From Caproicibacter sp047833665 (lineage in GTDB: Bacteria; Bacillota; Clostridia; Oscillospirales; Acutalibacteraceae): a DNA stretch of 64,000 nt. Under the pieces are notes generated by a model. It ran no database searches, was not told the DNA's origin, and was given only the letters and a program-made list of their open reading frames with translations. Numbering within the stretch: position 1 is the first letter of the stretch; each line of letters opens with the position of its first letter. The stretch lies in NCBI GenBank assembly GCA_047833665.1, contig CP181261.1, forward strand, positions 310,001 through 374,000, read 5' to 3'. Below are positions 26,389 to 35,516 of this stretch, piece by piece. Both the position numbers and the translations under genes were made by a program.

Positions 26389-28932
26389 ATGATGATAAAA
26401 TACAGGGTTCACGAGGTTGCAAAGGATCTGAATGTTCCTAACAAGGACGTGATTGACGCTTTGCAGAAATACACCGGTGAAACAAAAAAGCACATGACAG
26501 CGCTGAATGAAGACGAACTGGATATTGTGTTTGAAACTTTCACACAGAAAAATAGTACGGATAGTCTGGACGCCTATTTCGCTGAGGCAAGCAAACGCGA
26601 ACCGATTGTGGAACCCGAGCGTCCGGATGTGGCGATTCGTACCCAACAAGCGGAAAATACTGAAAAATCGGCCCCCTCAACGCAGCATCAGGCTGCAGAA
26701 TCCAAGACCGCATCCTCCTCAACAGCGTCCCGCAAAAGCGACGGGAAACGAGCCGATGGCAAAGGGCAATCCTCCGGCAGCCGTCAGCGCCAAGGTGGAC
26801 AAAAAGCAGAGCAGCAAAAACAGCAGCGCGGCAATTCCCAGAAACGTTCCGCACAAAAGAAAAATACACGCGCCGATCAGAACGCCAATACTGGCAAGGA
26901 GCAAAAACAGCAGCAGGATAACATTCAGGTTAAAACTTCAGACACTGTTATCCAAAGGCCCGCGGGAAGAATTGTGGACACACATGCGTCCCATGTGGAA
27001 TTGGATAAATATAATGAAAAATATGACCGCCTTGCCTCGGAGAAGATTAGGCAGAACGATAATGTTGTGAAAAAACAGAAGCTGACCCAGCGCAGGTCTC
27101 AGTACCGGGGCAAATCCCGCAAGTCCCGAAAGGAAACGGAAGCCGAGCGCCTGCGCCGCATTGCGATGGAGCGCAAGGCAAAGCCAATTACCGTGCAGAT
27201 TCCGGAACAGATTACGGTTGGAGAATTGGCTATGCGCCTGAAAGCAACTGCGGCAGAAGTGATTAAAAAGCTGATGGCTATGGGCGTGTTTGCTACGGTC
27301 AACGACGTGATTGACTTCGATACGGCTTCCCTTGTGGCAATGGAATTCCATGCTAAAGTGGAAAAAGAAGTTGTTGTCACAATCGAAGAACAAATTATTG
27401 ACGACAGTGAGGATGACGATGATAACCTTGTTCCGCGTGCGCCTGTTGTTGTGGTCATGGGGCACGTTGACCACGGAAAAACCTCATTGCTTGACGCAAT
27501 TCGCCACACCAGCGTAACAGCAACGGAAGCGGGCGGTATTACCCAGCACATCGGCGCCTATCAGGTAAAAGTCGACGGCCGCGACGTCACTTTCCTAGAT
27601 ACCCCCGGCCACGAGGCCTTTACCACCATGCGTGCAAGGGGCGCTCAAGTGACGGATATTGCGGTTTTGGTTGTGGCAGCTGATGATGGTATCATGCCGC
27701 AGACGGTGGAAGCTATCAACCATGCGAAGGCCGCGGAAGTGTCCATTATTGTGGCAATTAACAAAATGGATAAACCGGGTGCAAATCCCCAAGCGGTTAT
27801 GGAAGGTCTGACAAAATATGGCCTTGTTCCGGAAGAATGGGGCGGCGATGTGCCCTGCGTACCGGTTTCTGCGGTGAAGAAAACAGGAATTAAAGACCTT
27901 CTGGAAATGATTTTGCTGGTTGCCGATATGAAGGAACTGAAAGCCAATCCGGACCGTGCGGCAAAGGGTACCGTGGTAGAAGCCAGACTGGACAAAGGCC
28001 GCGGACCGGTTGCAACGCTGTTGGTTCAGAACGGAACTCTGCATAAAGGCGATACGTTGGTTGCCGGTACTACGGTGGGCCGTGTGCGCGCCATGACGGA
28101 CGAAAATGGCAAACCGATTCAATCTGCAGGACCGAGCGTGCCGGTAGAGATTACCGGTTTGGACGACGTGCCCACAGGCGGAGATATTTTCAACGTCGTT
28201 TCGGATGAACGTCTGGCAAGGGAATTGGTTGAACAGCGCAAGAATGAACAGAAAGAAGAAAGATTCAATGCACGCACCAAGGTGACACTTGATAACCTGT
28301 TTGAACAGATGCAGCAGGGTGATATGAAAGAACTGCATTTGATTGTTAAAGCAGATGTGCAGGGATCGGTTGAGGCGGTATGCCAGTCCCTTGAGAAGCT
28401 TTCGAACGATGAAGTCCGCATCAGCGTTATCCATAGCGGGGTAGGAGCCATCAATGAATCAGACGTTATGTTGGCCTCGGCCTCCAATGCGATTATTGTG
28501 GGATTCAATGTGCGCCCGGATCCGGTGGCAGAGCAGAATGCGAAGCGCGACGGCGTCGATTTGAGACTGTACCGTGTGATTTATGACTGCATTAACGAAA
28601 TCGGAGATGCCATGAAAGGCATGCTCGCTCCAAAATTCCGTGAGGTGGCACTTGGAAAAGCAGAAGTGCGTAAGGTTTATCGAATCAGCAGCGTTGGAAC
28701 AGTCGGCGGCTGCCATGTCACCACCGGAAAAATCACACGCAGTGCACAGATTCGCATTGTTCGCGACGGCATTGTCTTAGCAGAAGACAAGATTGCTTCC
28801 CTCAAACGCTTTAAAGATGATGTGAAAGAAGTCGCTGAAGGATACGACTGCGGCATCGGGCTTGAAAAGTACAACGATATTAAGGAAGGCGATATTTTAG
28901 AAGCCTTCGAGATGCAAGAGTATAGAGAGTAA
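26389..28932 (+). CDS. infB: Translation initiation factor IF-2
   Basis: An 847-residue GTPase that brings initiator tRNA to the 30S subunit and promotes subunit joining. An IF2_N helical domain (1-55) is followed by a low-complexity Gln/Lys/Ser/Arg-rich linker (about 75-190) and a second IF2_N domain near 265-320. The G domain begins with GHVDHGKTSL near residue 357 and has DTPGHE and NKMDKPGANP motifs. Domains II, III and IV follow to the end. It starts at ATG after GAGGAGG. Confidence 0.98.
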   Translation: MMIKYRVHEVAKDLNVPNKDVIDALQKYTGETKKHMTALNEDELDIVFETFTQKNSTDSLDAYFAEASKREPIVEPERPDVAIRTQQAENTEKSAPSTQHQAAESKTASSSTASRKSDGKRADGKGQSSGSRQRQGGQKAEQQKQQRGNSQKRSAQKKNTRADQNANTGKEQKQQQDNIQVKTSDTVIQRPAGRIVDTHASHVELDKYNEKYDRLASEKIRQNDNVVKKQKLTQRRSQYRGKSRKSRKETEAERLRRIAMERKAKPITVQIPEQITVGELAMRLKATAAEVIKKLMAMGVFATVNDVIDFDTASLVAMEFHAKVEKEVVVTIEEQIIDDSEDDDDNLVPRAPVVVVMGHVDHGKTSLLDAIRHTSVTATEAGGITQHIGAYQVKVDGRDVTFLDTPGHEAFTTMRARGAQVTDIAVLVVAADDGIMPQTVEAINHAKAAEVSIIVAINKMDKPGANPQAVMEGLTKYGLVPEEWGGDVPCVPVSAVKKTGIKDLLEMILLVADMKELKANPDRAAKGTVVEARLDKGRGPVATLLVQNGTLHKGDTLVAGTTVGRVRAMTDENGKPIQSAGPSVPVEITGLDDVPTGGDIFNVVSDERLARELVEQRKNEQKEERFNARTKVTLDNLFEQMQQGDMKELHLIVKADVQGSVEAVCQSLEKLSNDEVRISVIHSGVGAINESDVMLASASNAIIVGFNVRPDPVAEQNAKRDGVDLRLYRVIYDCINEIGDAMKGMLAPKFREVALGKAEVRKVYRISSVGTVGGCHVTTGKITRSAQIRIVRDGIVLAEDKIASLKRFKDDVKEVAEGYDCGIGLEKYNDIKEGDILEAFEMQEYRE

Positions 28933-28941
28933 TGAAAAGCT

Positions 28942-28968
28942 GCCCGCCGTGCAAGCGGCGGGCTTTTT
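28942..28968 (+). terminator. Intra-operon terminator between infB and rbfA
   Basis: GCCCGCCG (28942-28949) pairs with CGGCGGGC (28956-28963), then TTTTT. It lies only 20 bases before rbfA, which has no separate promoter in view, so it probably reduces rather than stops expression of the downstream genes. Confidence 0.8.
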
Positions 28969-28987
28969 CACCAGGGAGGGATGTTTT

Positions 28988-29347
28988 ATGGCCGGACATA
29001 AACTAGGAAGGGTCACGGAGGACATTAAGCGCGAGCTGACAGCGATTTTCCGTGAGCTGAAAGATCCGCGGGTTCAGGGGCTTATCAGCATTGTCCGCGT
29101 GGATTTGACAAACGATTTATCCTATTGTACGGTATATGTCAGTGCGATGGAGGGAATGGACCGGGCTAAAGAAGCCGTAAAAGGGCTGAAATCTGCCTCC
29201 GGATTTATCCGGCGGGAACTCGGCCGTCGCCTCTCCCTGCGCAAAGTTCCTGAAATGGTTTTTAAGGCGACTGATTCCATTGAACACAGCGCCAATATTG
29301 CAAGAATATTGAACAACCTGAAGGAGGAGCGGGATGATCGGGATTAA
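28988..29347 (+). CDS. rbfA: Ribosome-binding factor A
   Basis: A 119-residue KH-fold protein needed for late 30S assembly and 16S 5'-end processing. It has the family start HKLGRVTEDIKRELTAIFRELKDPR, the VDLTNDLSYCTVYVS strand and the ending DSIEHSANIARILNNL. The ATG at 28988 follows GGGAGGG; the longer frame from 28949 would begin inside the terminator. It overlaps nrnA by 14 bases. Confidence 0.96.
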   Translation: MAGHKLGRVTEDIKRELTAIFRELKDPRVQGLISIVRVDLTNDLSYCTVYVSAMEGMDRAKEAVKGLKSASGFIRRELGRRLSLRKVPEMVFKATDSIEHSANIARILNNLKEERDDRD

Positions 29348-30290
29348 GGAAGCGGCGGGGCGCCTTCGGGCGGCCGAACGGGTGCTGATTTTGAGCCACC
29401 AGTTTCCGGATGGGGATACGCTTGGATGTGCGTCCGCTCTGTGCCGTGGACTTCGGCAAATGGACAAGCGCGCAATGATTCGGTGCTCCGATACGATCGG
29501 GCCGAAATATGCGTTTTTGTTTCGGGATCTGAAAGATGACGAGTTTGAGCCGGACCTAGTTGTTTCGGTGGATATTGCGGATGAGAAACTGCTTGGCGAA
29601 CCGCTGCAGTCAAAGTGGGGCGGACGGATAGATTTGTGCATTGACCATCACCCGTCAAATACCCTCTATGCTGCAGAAACTTGCTTGAATCCGAAGGCCG
29701 CGGCAACCTGTGAGATTATCTACGATATCTTGCGGGAACTGGATGTTACCATAGGCCCGGACATTGCCGCTCCGCTTTACACCGGTATCACCACGGACAC
29801 GGGGTGCTTTAAATATATCAATGTGACACCGCGCACTTACCGCATTGCGGCGGATTTGGTTGAAACGGGCATTGATGCACCGACAATTAACCGGGAAATG
29901 TTCGACACAAAAAGCCGTGCCAGATTGGAAATGGAACGGAGAGTACTGGAATCCATCGAATACGACTACGGCGGCAAAGTTGCTGTGATTGTTATTTCAC
30001 AGAAGATGATTGAGGAGTCCGGGGCAAAACAGGATGATTTAGACGGCCTTGCAACTATTCCGCGCGGCATTGAAGGCGTTCTGGTCGGCGTGACCCTGCG
30101 CGAAAAGGAGGACGGTGCATGGAAAGTGTCCCTGCGTGCGCGCGATCCGGCGAACGCCTCTGAAATCTGTGAAAAATTCGGAGGCGGCGGTCATAAGGGA
30201 GCCGCCGGCTGCACGCTAAAATCTCCGCTCTCTGAGGCAAAAATGCAAATGCTTCACGCGGTAAGGGAGTATTTGGAAAATCGCTTATGA
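29334..30290 (+). CDS. nrnA: DHH-family oligoribonuclease / pAp phosphatase NrnA
   Basis: A 318-residue phosphodiesterase that degrades nanoRNAs and dephosphorylates 3'-phosphoadenosine 5'-phosphate. The DHH domain has SHQFPDGDTLG near residue 20, VDIADEKL near 80 and the name-giving DHH at IDHHPSN near 103. The DHHA1 domain ends with GGGGHKGAAGCTL. The position between rbfA and truB is conserved in Firmicutes. It overlaps truB by four bases. Confidence 0.94.
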   Translation: MIGIKEAAGRLRAAERVLILSHQFPDGDTLGCASALCRGLRQMDKRAMIRCSDTIGPKYAFLFRDLKDDEFEPDLVVSVDIADEKLLGEPLQSKWGGRIDLCIDHHPSNTLYAAETCLNPKAAATCEIIYDILRELDVTIGPDIAAPLYTGITTDTGCFKYINVTPRTYRIAADLVETGIDAPTINREMFDTKSRARLEMERRVLESIEYDYGGKVAVIVISQKMIEESGAKQDDLDGLATIPRGIEGVLVGVTLREKEDGAWKVSLRARDPANASEICEKFGGGGHKGAAGCTLKSPLSEAKMQMLHAVREYLENRL

Positions 30291-31192
30291 ATGGAGTTCT
30301 CGTTTTGGACAAACCGGCCGGCTTTACCTCCTTTGATGCGGTTGCGGTGATGCGCGGCCTGACGCATGAACGGAAAATCGGCCATACGGGGACATTGGAC
30401 CCGATGGCAACGGGTGTGCTGCCGCTGTTGCTCGGCTGCGCTACGCGTGCAAATGCATTCCTGCCGGACACTGACAAGGAATACGAGGCGGGTTTCCGTC
30501 TGGGAATTGAGACGGACACACAGGATACAACCGGCAAAGTGATTGCAGAAAGTGACCGTGGAGCAACTGCGGAGGAAGTGGAGGCGGCACTCGGCGCATT
30601 TCGCGGCAATATTCTGCAGATTCCTCCGATGGTTTCGGCTGTCAGCGTAGGAGGCAAGCGCCTGTATGAGCTTGCTCGGCAGGGCATCGAGGTGGAGCGG
30701 AAGCCACGACCGGTGACAATCAGCCGCTTGGAATTGTTAACCTATGATGAATCCACACGCAGCGGAACTCTCCGGATTGCGTGTTCCAAAGGCACATATA
30801 TCCGTACGCTCTGTGCGGATTTGGGGAAGGCGCTGCATACATACGGCGTTATGTCTGCTTTGCGCCGTACGCGCGCGTGCGGTTTCACATTGGATGATTG
30901 TATTACACTGCCGCGTGCAAAAGATCTGGCGGCAAAGGGCCGCCTTGGTGAATGTGTGCTGCCGGTAGAGACGCTGTTTTTGAATATGCCGTTCGTTGCC
31001 GTATCCGAGGCGCAAGCAAAGCGTTTTTCCAACGGGGGCGCGCTGGATTTAAAAAGAACATCTCTGCGCCGCGCTGTCCCGCCGGAGGAAACGGTGCTGC
31101 GTGTAAAGAATCCGAAGGGTGATTTTCTTGGACTGGGCCGAGTTGCAGCCGGACAGATTCGCGTACTCCGACTATTTCGGTGCAGTGAATAA
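30287..31192 (+). CDS. truB: tRNA pseudouridine(55) synthase
   Basis: A 301-residue enzyme that makes pseudouridine 55 in the T-loop of tRNAs. The start GVLVLDKPAGFTSFDAV and the catalytic motif KIGHTGTLDPMATGVLPL (Asp near residue 39) are typical. The middle has CSKGTYIRTLCADLG. The C-terminal segment is a PUA-like domain. Its ATG overlaps the nrnA stop. Confidence 0.97.
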   Translation: MNGVLVLDKPAGFTSFDAVAVMRGLTHERKIGHTGTLDPMATGVLPLLLGCATRANAFLPDTDKEYEAGFRLGIETDTQDTTGKVIAESDRGATAEEVEAALGAFRGNILQIPPMVSAVSVGGKRLYELARQGIEVERKPRPVTISRLELLTYDESTRSGTLRIACSKGTYIRTLCADLGKALHTYGVMSALRRTRACGFTLDDCITLPRAKDLAAKGRLGECVLPVETLFLNMPFVAVSEAQAKRFSNGGALDLKRTSLRRAVPPEETVLRVKNPKGDFLGLGRVAAGQIRVLRLFRCSE

Positions 31193-31203
31193 GGAGTTTT
31201 GTT

Positions 31204-32148
31204 TTGGAGAAAATTAGTATGAATGTTTTCAGAACATTGGTACCATCTGCAGGAGGCAGCGCCGTTGCGCTTGGCAATTTTGACGGACTGCACATTGGGC
31301 ATCAAAAAGTGATTTCTTTAGCGTTGGACGGCGCATCGAACGGGTTGCTCCCCACTGTGTTCACCTTTGCGGAAAATCCACTTGTGGATTTGGGCGGACG
31401 AGCCGGCGGACGCCTGCAGACGCAGGAAGAAAAGATTCGCTTGCTGTGCAAAATGGGCGTTCGGCAGCTTTATATGGTAGATTTTCGTTCGGTAAAGAAT
31501 TTGAGCGCTGAAGAATTTGTTGAGCAAGTGCTTATTGGATGTATGAAGGCAAAAAAAGTTTGCTGCGGGTTCAATTTTACCTTTGGTCGCGGCGGCAAGG
31601 CGGACAGTGCCGTGCTGACCTCACTTTGCAAAGCGCGCGGTATCGAGGTATCTGTCGCACAGGCAGTGCTGCTCGACGGCACGCCTGTCAGTTCCACACG
31701 CATCCGCGGGCTGATAGAATCGGGGCGTGTTGAAGATGCTGCACGCCTGCTTGGACGCCCGTTTGGCTATTGTATGCCGGTTTTGCATGGCAGACGGCTT
31801 GGCCGCTCCCTTGGCACACCGACGCTGAATCAGGAACTGCCGCAGGAATTTGTTCAACCGAAATTTGGTGTTTACGTTTCGCGGGTCAAGGTAGAAGATA
31901 AAAGCTATTTCGGTGTGACAAACGTGGGGGTTCGGCCGACGGTTGGAGCGGATCGGGTGCTTTCTGAAACTTGGATGCCGGATTACCGCGGCGGCGATTT
32001 ATACGGCAAATCCGTCTCTGTAGAATTGTTGCGCTTTCTGCGCCCGGAACGTAAGTTTTCCACGCTGGAAGAACTGCAGCGTGCCATTATGCACGATGGT
32101 GCGCAGGCGCGAGAAATTTTCCGCGTTCTGCAGTCGGCGGACAGATGA
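31204..32148 (+). CDS. ribF: Riboflavin kinase / FAD synthetase
   Basis: A 314-residue bifunctional enzyme that phosphorylates riboflavin to FMN and adenylates FMN to FAD. The N-terminal FAD synthetase has GNFDGLHIGHQKVI near residue 25 and SSTRIRGLIESG near 163. The C-terminal riboflavin kinase has GRRLGRSLGTPTLN near 200 and GVTNVGVRPTV near 240. The start is TTG at 31204, seven bases after AAGGAG; the first ATG at 31219 is too far from that site. Confidence 0.96.
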   Translation: MEKISMNVFRTLVPSAGGSAVALGNFDGLHIGHQKVISLALDGASNGLLPTVFTFAENPLVDLGGRAGGRLQTQEEKIRLLCKMGVRQLYMVDFRSVKNLSAEEFVEQVLIGCMKAKKVCCGFNFTFGRGGKADSAVLTSLCKARGIEVSVAQAVLLDGTPVSSTRIRGLIESGRVEDAARLLGRPFGYCMPVLHGRRLGRSLGTPTLNQELPQEFVQPKFGVYVSRVKVEDKSYFGVTNVGVRPTVGADRVLSETWMPDYRGGDLYGKSVSVELLRFLRPERKFSTLEELQRAIMHDGAQAREIFRVLQSADR

Positions 32149-32156
32149 ATTTGTGA

Positions 32157-32185
32157 TTTACAAATATGCCATGCTGTGATATAAT
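32157..32185 (+). promoter_or_regulatory. rpsO promoter
   Basis: TTTACA (32157-32162) and TATAAT (32180-32185), 17 bases apart, lie directly after the ribF stop. Confidence 0.82.
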
Positions 32186-32191
32186 AAGAAC

Positions 32192-32289
32192 CGCAAAGCC
32201 CTTTCCCGGAGCAGGGGGAACGCCCCGCTGGGGATTTCACCGGCCCTGTTCTGAGAATGAGGAAAATTTTAAAAAGGTGGAACAGTAAT
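32192..32289 (+). promoter_or_regulatory. rpsO leader, possible S15 autoregulatory element
   Basis: A GC-rich leader of about 100 bases with several possible pairings (for example CCGGAGCAGGGG with CCCCGCTGG). S15 often represses its own mRNA through such leaders. No specific known class is recognised. Confidence 0.4.
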
Positions 32290-32553
32290 ATGCTCAAAGA
32301 AGAGAAAAATGAGATCATTAAGCAGTATGCGTTGCATGAAGGTGATACCGGTTCACCAGAGGTTCAGATTGCGATTCTCACTTATAGAATCAATGCGCTG
32401 ACTGAACATCTGAGAGCCCACAAAAAGGATCACCATTCCCGCCGTGGCCTTCTGAAGATGGTTGGGCAGAGAAGAAACTTGCTTAATTATCTGCAGAAAA
32501 AGGATATCTCACGGTACCGTGTCATTATTGACAAACTGGGGATCCGCAAATAA
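32290..32553 (+). CDS. rpsO: 30S ribosomal protein S15
   Basis: An 87-residue protein binding the central domain of 16S rRNA. GDTGSPEVQIAILTYRIN and HKKDHHSRRGLLKMVGQRR are the family signatures. The ATG at 32290 follows AAGGTGG; the frame from 32257 includes leader sequence. It has its own promoter within the larger operon and precedes pnp, as in most bacteria. Confidence 0.98.
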   Translation: MLKEEKNEIIKQYALHEGDTGSPEVQIAILTYRINALTEHLRAHKKDHHSRRGLLKMVGQRRNLLNYLQKKDISRYRVIIDKLGIRK

Positions 32554-32566
32554 AATGGAACGTTGG

Positions 32567-32598
32567 GGCAGGCGGTTCTTGTTACCGCCTGCCTTTAG
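32567..32598 (+). terminator. Weak terminator or attenuator after rpsO
   Basis: GGCAGGCGGT (32567-32576) pairs perfectly with ACCGCCTGCC (32584-32593), but only three T follow, so read-through to pnp is likely. Confidence 0.65.
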
Positions 32599-32638
32599 GA
32601 TTATTATGCGAACCTCCGGAACGAGGGATACGCAGGAA

Positions 32639-32696
32639 TTTAGCAGTGAAACGAGCGCCCCGCAAGCCCGCGCTGGACGCCGGTTTTATTGCTAAA
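32639..32696 (+). promoter_or_regulatory. Long leader hairpin upstream of pnp
   Basis: TTTAGCAGTGAAAC (32639-32652) pairs with GTTTTATTGCTAAA (32683-32696) with a GC-rich inner hairpin. In E. coli a long pnp leader stem is the target of RNase III and PNPase autoregulation; a similar role here is inference. Confidence 0.6.
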
Positions 32697-32741
32697 TCAG
32701 TCGTGCCCGCCGTCCGGAGTCGCAACGGAGGAGATAGATTT

Positions 32742-34952
32742 ATGTTTGAAAACTACAAGGTTTACAAAACGGACTTTGCGGGCAGGCCGCTTGTGGTAGA
32801 GACCGGTAAAATGGCTCAGCTCGCAAACGGGGAATGCCTGGTTCGCTACGGAGACACTGTGGTTCATGTGGCGGTTACGGCATCCGCGAAACCGCGTGAG
32901 GGAGTGGACTTTTTTCCGCTTTCCGTGGATTTTGAGGAAAAATTATATTCCGTTGGCAGAATTCCCGGCTCCTATCTAAAACGAGAGGGACGCCCGACGG
33001 AGAAGGCCATTTTAACTTCTCGCCTGATTGACCGGCCGATTCGCCCGCTGTTTCCTAAAGACATGCGAAATGATGTTTCCGTTGTCTGCACTGTCATGAG
33101 CGTTGATTACGACTGCCAGCCGGAAATTGCCGCGATGGTTGGTACGTCCATTGCCATCAGTATTTCGGACATCCCGTGGAACGGCCCGATTTCCGGTGTT
33201 TCCGTTGGGTATGTCGATGGGGAATACGTTATCAACCCGACCAGTGAACAGAGAAAGAAATCCCAAATGGCCGTTACCATCGCTTCTACGGCCAATAAAA
33301 TTGCCATGATTGAGGCAGGAGCAAATGAAATTCCGGATGATGTCATGTATAACGGCATCATGGCAGGCCATAAGGCAAATCTTCCGATTATTGAATTTAT
33401 CAATTCAATAAAGGAAGAAATCGGGAAGCCGAAATTTACCTATCCGAGCAATGAACCGGACGAGGAAATGCTCGAAGCAATTAAAGATTTTGCGCTGGAA
33501 GATGTGCGCGAGGCGATGGATACTATTGATAAAAAAGTCCGCGATGAACGTCTGCAGCCGATTTATGAAAAGGTTCATGAAAAATTTGACCCGATCTACC
33601 CCGAACAAGAGGCAAAGATCGATGAATGTCTGTATAAAACACAGAAATATGTGGTGCGCCGTTGGCTGTTAGATGAGCAGAAACGTGTGGACGGACGCAA
33701 AATGGATGAAATCCGTCCGCTTGCTGCGGAAGTCGGTCTGTTGCCCCGGGTGCACGGCTCCGGCCTGTTTACCCGCGGGCAGACCCAAGTGCTCACCGTA
33801 CTGACGCTCGGCCCCATGAGTGATGAGCAGACTTTTGACAGCATCGACGAGCAGGAGACAAAGCGCTATATCCACCAGTACAACATGCCTTCCTATTCCG
33901 TAGGGGAAACAAAACCAAACCGCGGCCCGGGCCGCAGGGAAATCGGGCATGGTGCTCTTGCAGAGCGCGCGCTTGAGCCGGTTATCCCTTCCGTGGATGA
34001 ATTTCCTTACACGCTGCGCCTTGTTTCGGAAGTTCTTTCATCCAACGGTTCAACTTCCCAAGCATCCATCTGCGGTTCCACGCTGGCACTGATGGATGCG
34101 GGCGTGCCGATTAAAGCCCCTGTTGCGGGGATTTCCTGCGGTTTGATCACCGAAGGCGACCGCTGGATGACCATGCTGGACATCCAAGGTGTTGAGGACT
34201 TTTTCGGCGATATGGACTTTAAGGTAGCGGGAACCCACGCGGGTATCACAGCGATTCAGATGGACTTAAAAATCGACGGACTGACGCCGGATATGGTGCG
34301 TGAAGCTTTATATAAAACGCATAAAGCACGGGATTATATCATCGACGAAGTAATACTCAAGACCATTCCCGCGCCGCGCAAAGAACTTTCCAAGTATGCC
34401 CCGAAAATGCTTTCTATTACCATCCCGCTTGAAAAAATCCGTGAAGTCATCGGAGCGGGCGGAAAGATAGTTCAAAAGATTTGCTCGGAATGCGATGTCA
34501 AGGTGGATGTGGAAGAAGATGGGCATGTCTATGTTTCCGGTGTGGACTTGGACAACTGTAAACGGGCCGTTAATATCATTGATACAATTGCGAATGACCC
34601 GGAGCCCGGCGCTATTTATACCGGCAAAGTAACCCGGCTGATGGACTTCGGTGCCTTTGTGGAAATTGCACCCGGTAAGGAAGGTTTAGTGCATATTTCC
34701 CAGCTTGATGTCAAACGAGTTGAAAACGTGACGGATGTTGTCAATGTTGGCGATGAGGTCATGGTAAAGGTAATGAATATCGATGAACGCGGCAGACTGA
34801 ATCTTTCACGCCGGGAGGCGCTGATTGAGGTGAAAGGCCTAGTTCCGCAAAACACGCTTGGCACATCGCATCGCCGTCCGGCCCCGCACCATGACAGCCG
34901 CGGTCGTTTGGGAGGAAAAACAGCTTACGGTAAATTTAGGCAGACAAGATAA
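32742..34952 (+). CDS. pnp: Polyribonucleotide nucleotidyltransferase (PNPase)
   Basis: A 736-residue phosphorolytic 3'-5' exoribonuclease of mRNA decay. Two RNase PH domains (about 1-220 and 310-540) flank the helical domain; a KH domain with IREVIGAGGKIVQKI near 565 and an S1 domain (about 622-692, TGKVTRLMDFGAFVEI) follow. The ATG at 32742 follows GGAGGAG. The frame from 32646 reads through the leader hairpin. Confidence 0.98.
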   Translation: MFENYKVYKTDFAGRPLVVETGKMAQLANGECLVRYGDTVVHVAVTASAKPREGVDFFPLSVDFEEKLYSVGRIPGSYLKREGRPTEKAILTSRLIDRPIRPLFPKDMRNDVSVVCTVMSVDYDCQPEIAAMVGTSIAISISDIPWNGPISGVSVGYVDGEYVINPTSEQRKKSQMAVTIASTANKIAMIEAGANEIPDDVMYNGIMAGHKANLPIIEFINSIKEEIGKPKFTYPSNEPDEEMLEAIKDFALEDVREAMDTIDKKVRDERLQPIYEKVHEKFDPIYPEQEAKIDECLYKTQKYVVRRWLLDEQKRVDGRKMDEIRPLAAEVGLLPRVHGSGLFTRGQTQVLTVLTLGPMSDEQTFDSIDEQETKRYIHQYNMPSYSVGETKPNRGPGRREIGHGALAERALEPVIPSVDEFPYTLRLVSEVLSSNGSTSQASICGSTLALMDAGVPIKAPVAGISCGLITEGDRWMTMLDIQGVEDFFGDMDFKVAGTHAGITAIQMDLKIDGLTPDMVREALYKTHKARDYIIDEVILKTIPAPRKELSKYAPKMLSITIPLEKIREVIGAGGKIVQKICSECDVKVDVEEDGHVYVSGVDLDNCKRAVNIIDTIANDPEPGAIYTGKVTRLMDFGAFVEIAPGKEGLVHISQLDVKRVENVTDVVNVGDEVMVKVMNIDERGRLNLSRREALIEVKGLVPQNTLGTSHRRPAPHHDSRGRLGGKTAYGKFRQTR

Positions 34953-34960
34953 ATTCGGGC

Positions 34961-34991
34961 AAAAAAGCGCAGCCGTCGGCTGCGCTTTTTT
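34961..34991 (+). terminator. Bidirectional terminator after pnp
   Basis: AGCGCAGCC (34966-34974) pairs with GGCTGCGCT (34978-34986) and has six A before and six T after, so it serves pnp and the convergent regulator gene. Confidence 0.92.
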
Positions 34992-34995
34992 GTTA

Positions 34996-35298
34996 TTATC
35001 CGACCGCTTTATTCATTTTCTTAAATTCTTTTAAAAGATTCTTTATAATTTCTTCCTGATTCAGCGTTAAGCCGTCAATTTGCAGTAATTTTCGGTTTTC
35101 CAGTCCTAAAATATAGTCGGTGGAAACACCGTAAAGAATGGAGAGTTTAACCAAAACATCCAATGAAGGAGTCTTAATATTATTTTCGTAGCCGCTGATT
35201 GTTGCTTTGGATAGATTTAAACGTTTTGCTACTTGGGTTTGTGTCATGTTTTTGCTCTTTCTTAATTCACGAAGACGATAGCCAAAGTCAAAAATCAT
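34996..35298 (-). CDS. Xre-family transcriptional regulator
   Basis: A 100-residue protein with a Cro/CI-type helix-turn-helix at about residues 8-63 (LRELRKSKNMTQTQVAKRLNLSKATISGYE, GVSTDYILGLE) and a helical C-terminal tail. It lies between pnp and proB, convergent with pnp and divergent from proB. An inverted repeat, AACTC-N7-GAGTT at 35305-35321, overlaps its ribosome-binding region and may be an autoregulatory operator. Targets are unknown. Confidence 0.88.
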   Translation of the reverse strand: MIFDFGYRLRELRKSKNMTQTQVAKRLNLSKATISGYENNIKTPSLDVLVKLSILYGVSTDYILGLENRKLLQIDGLTLNQEEIIKNLLKEFKKMNKAVG

Positions 35299-35455
35299 AG
35301 TATCAACTCCTCAATTGAGTTTACTTGATAATGGTATGCTAAAAGATAACTAATTAGCCTATAAATCAACCGCAGGGAAAATAGAGCTGCTTTTCCTCCA
35401 AACCGGGTGTATTTATGATATTCGACAGCAATACAGGCTAATTTAGGAAAGCAGT

Positions 35456-35483
35456 TTGATATTGTAAAAATTTATGCTATAAT
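35456..35483 (+). promoter_or_regulatory. proBA promoter
   Basis: TTGATA (35456-35461) and TATAAT (35478-35483) with 16-base spacing and a TG extension before the -10 box. The proB start is 34 bases further. Confidence 0.78.
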
Positions 35484-35516
35484 CTTAACGAAATAAAAGG
35501 GAGAGGAACGCTGCAT

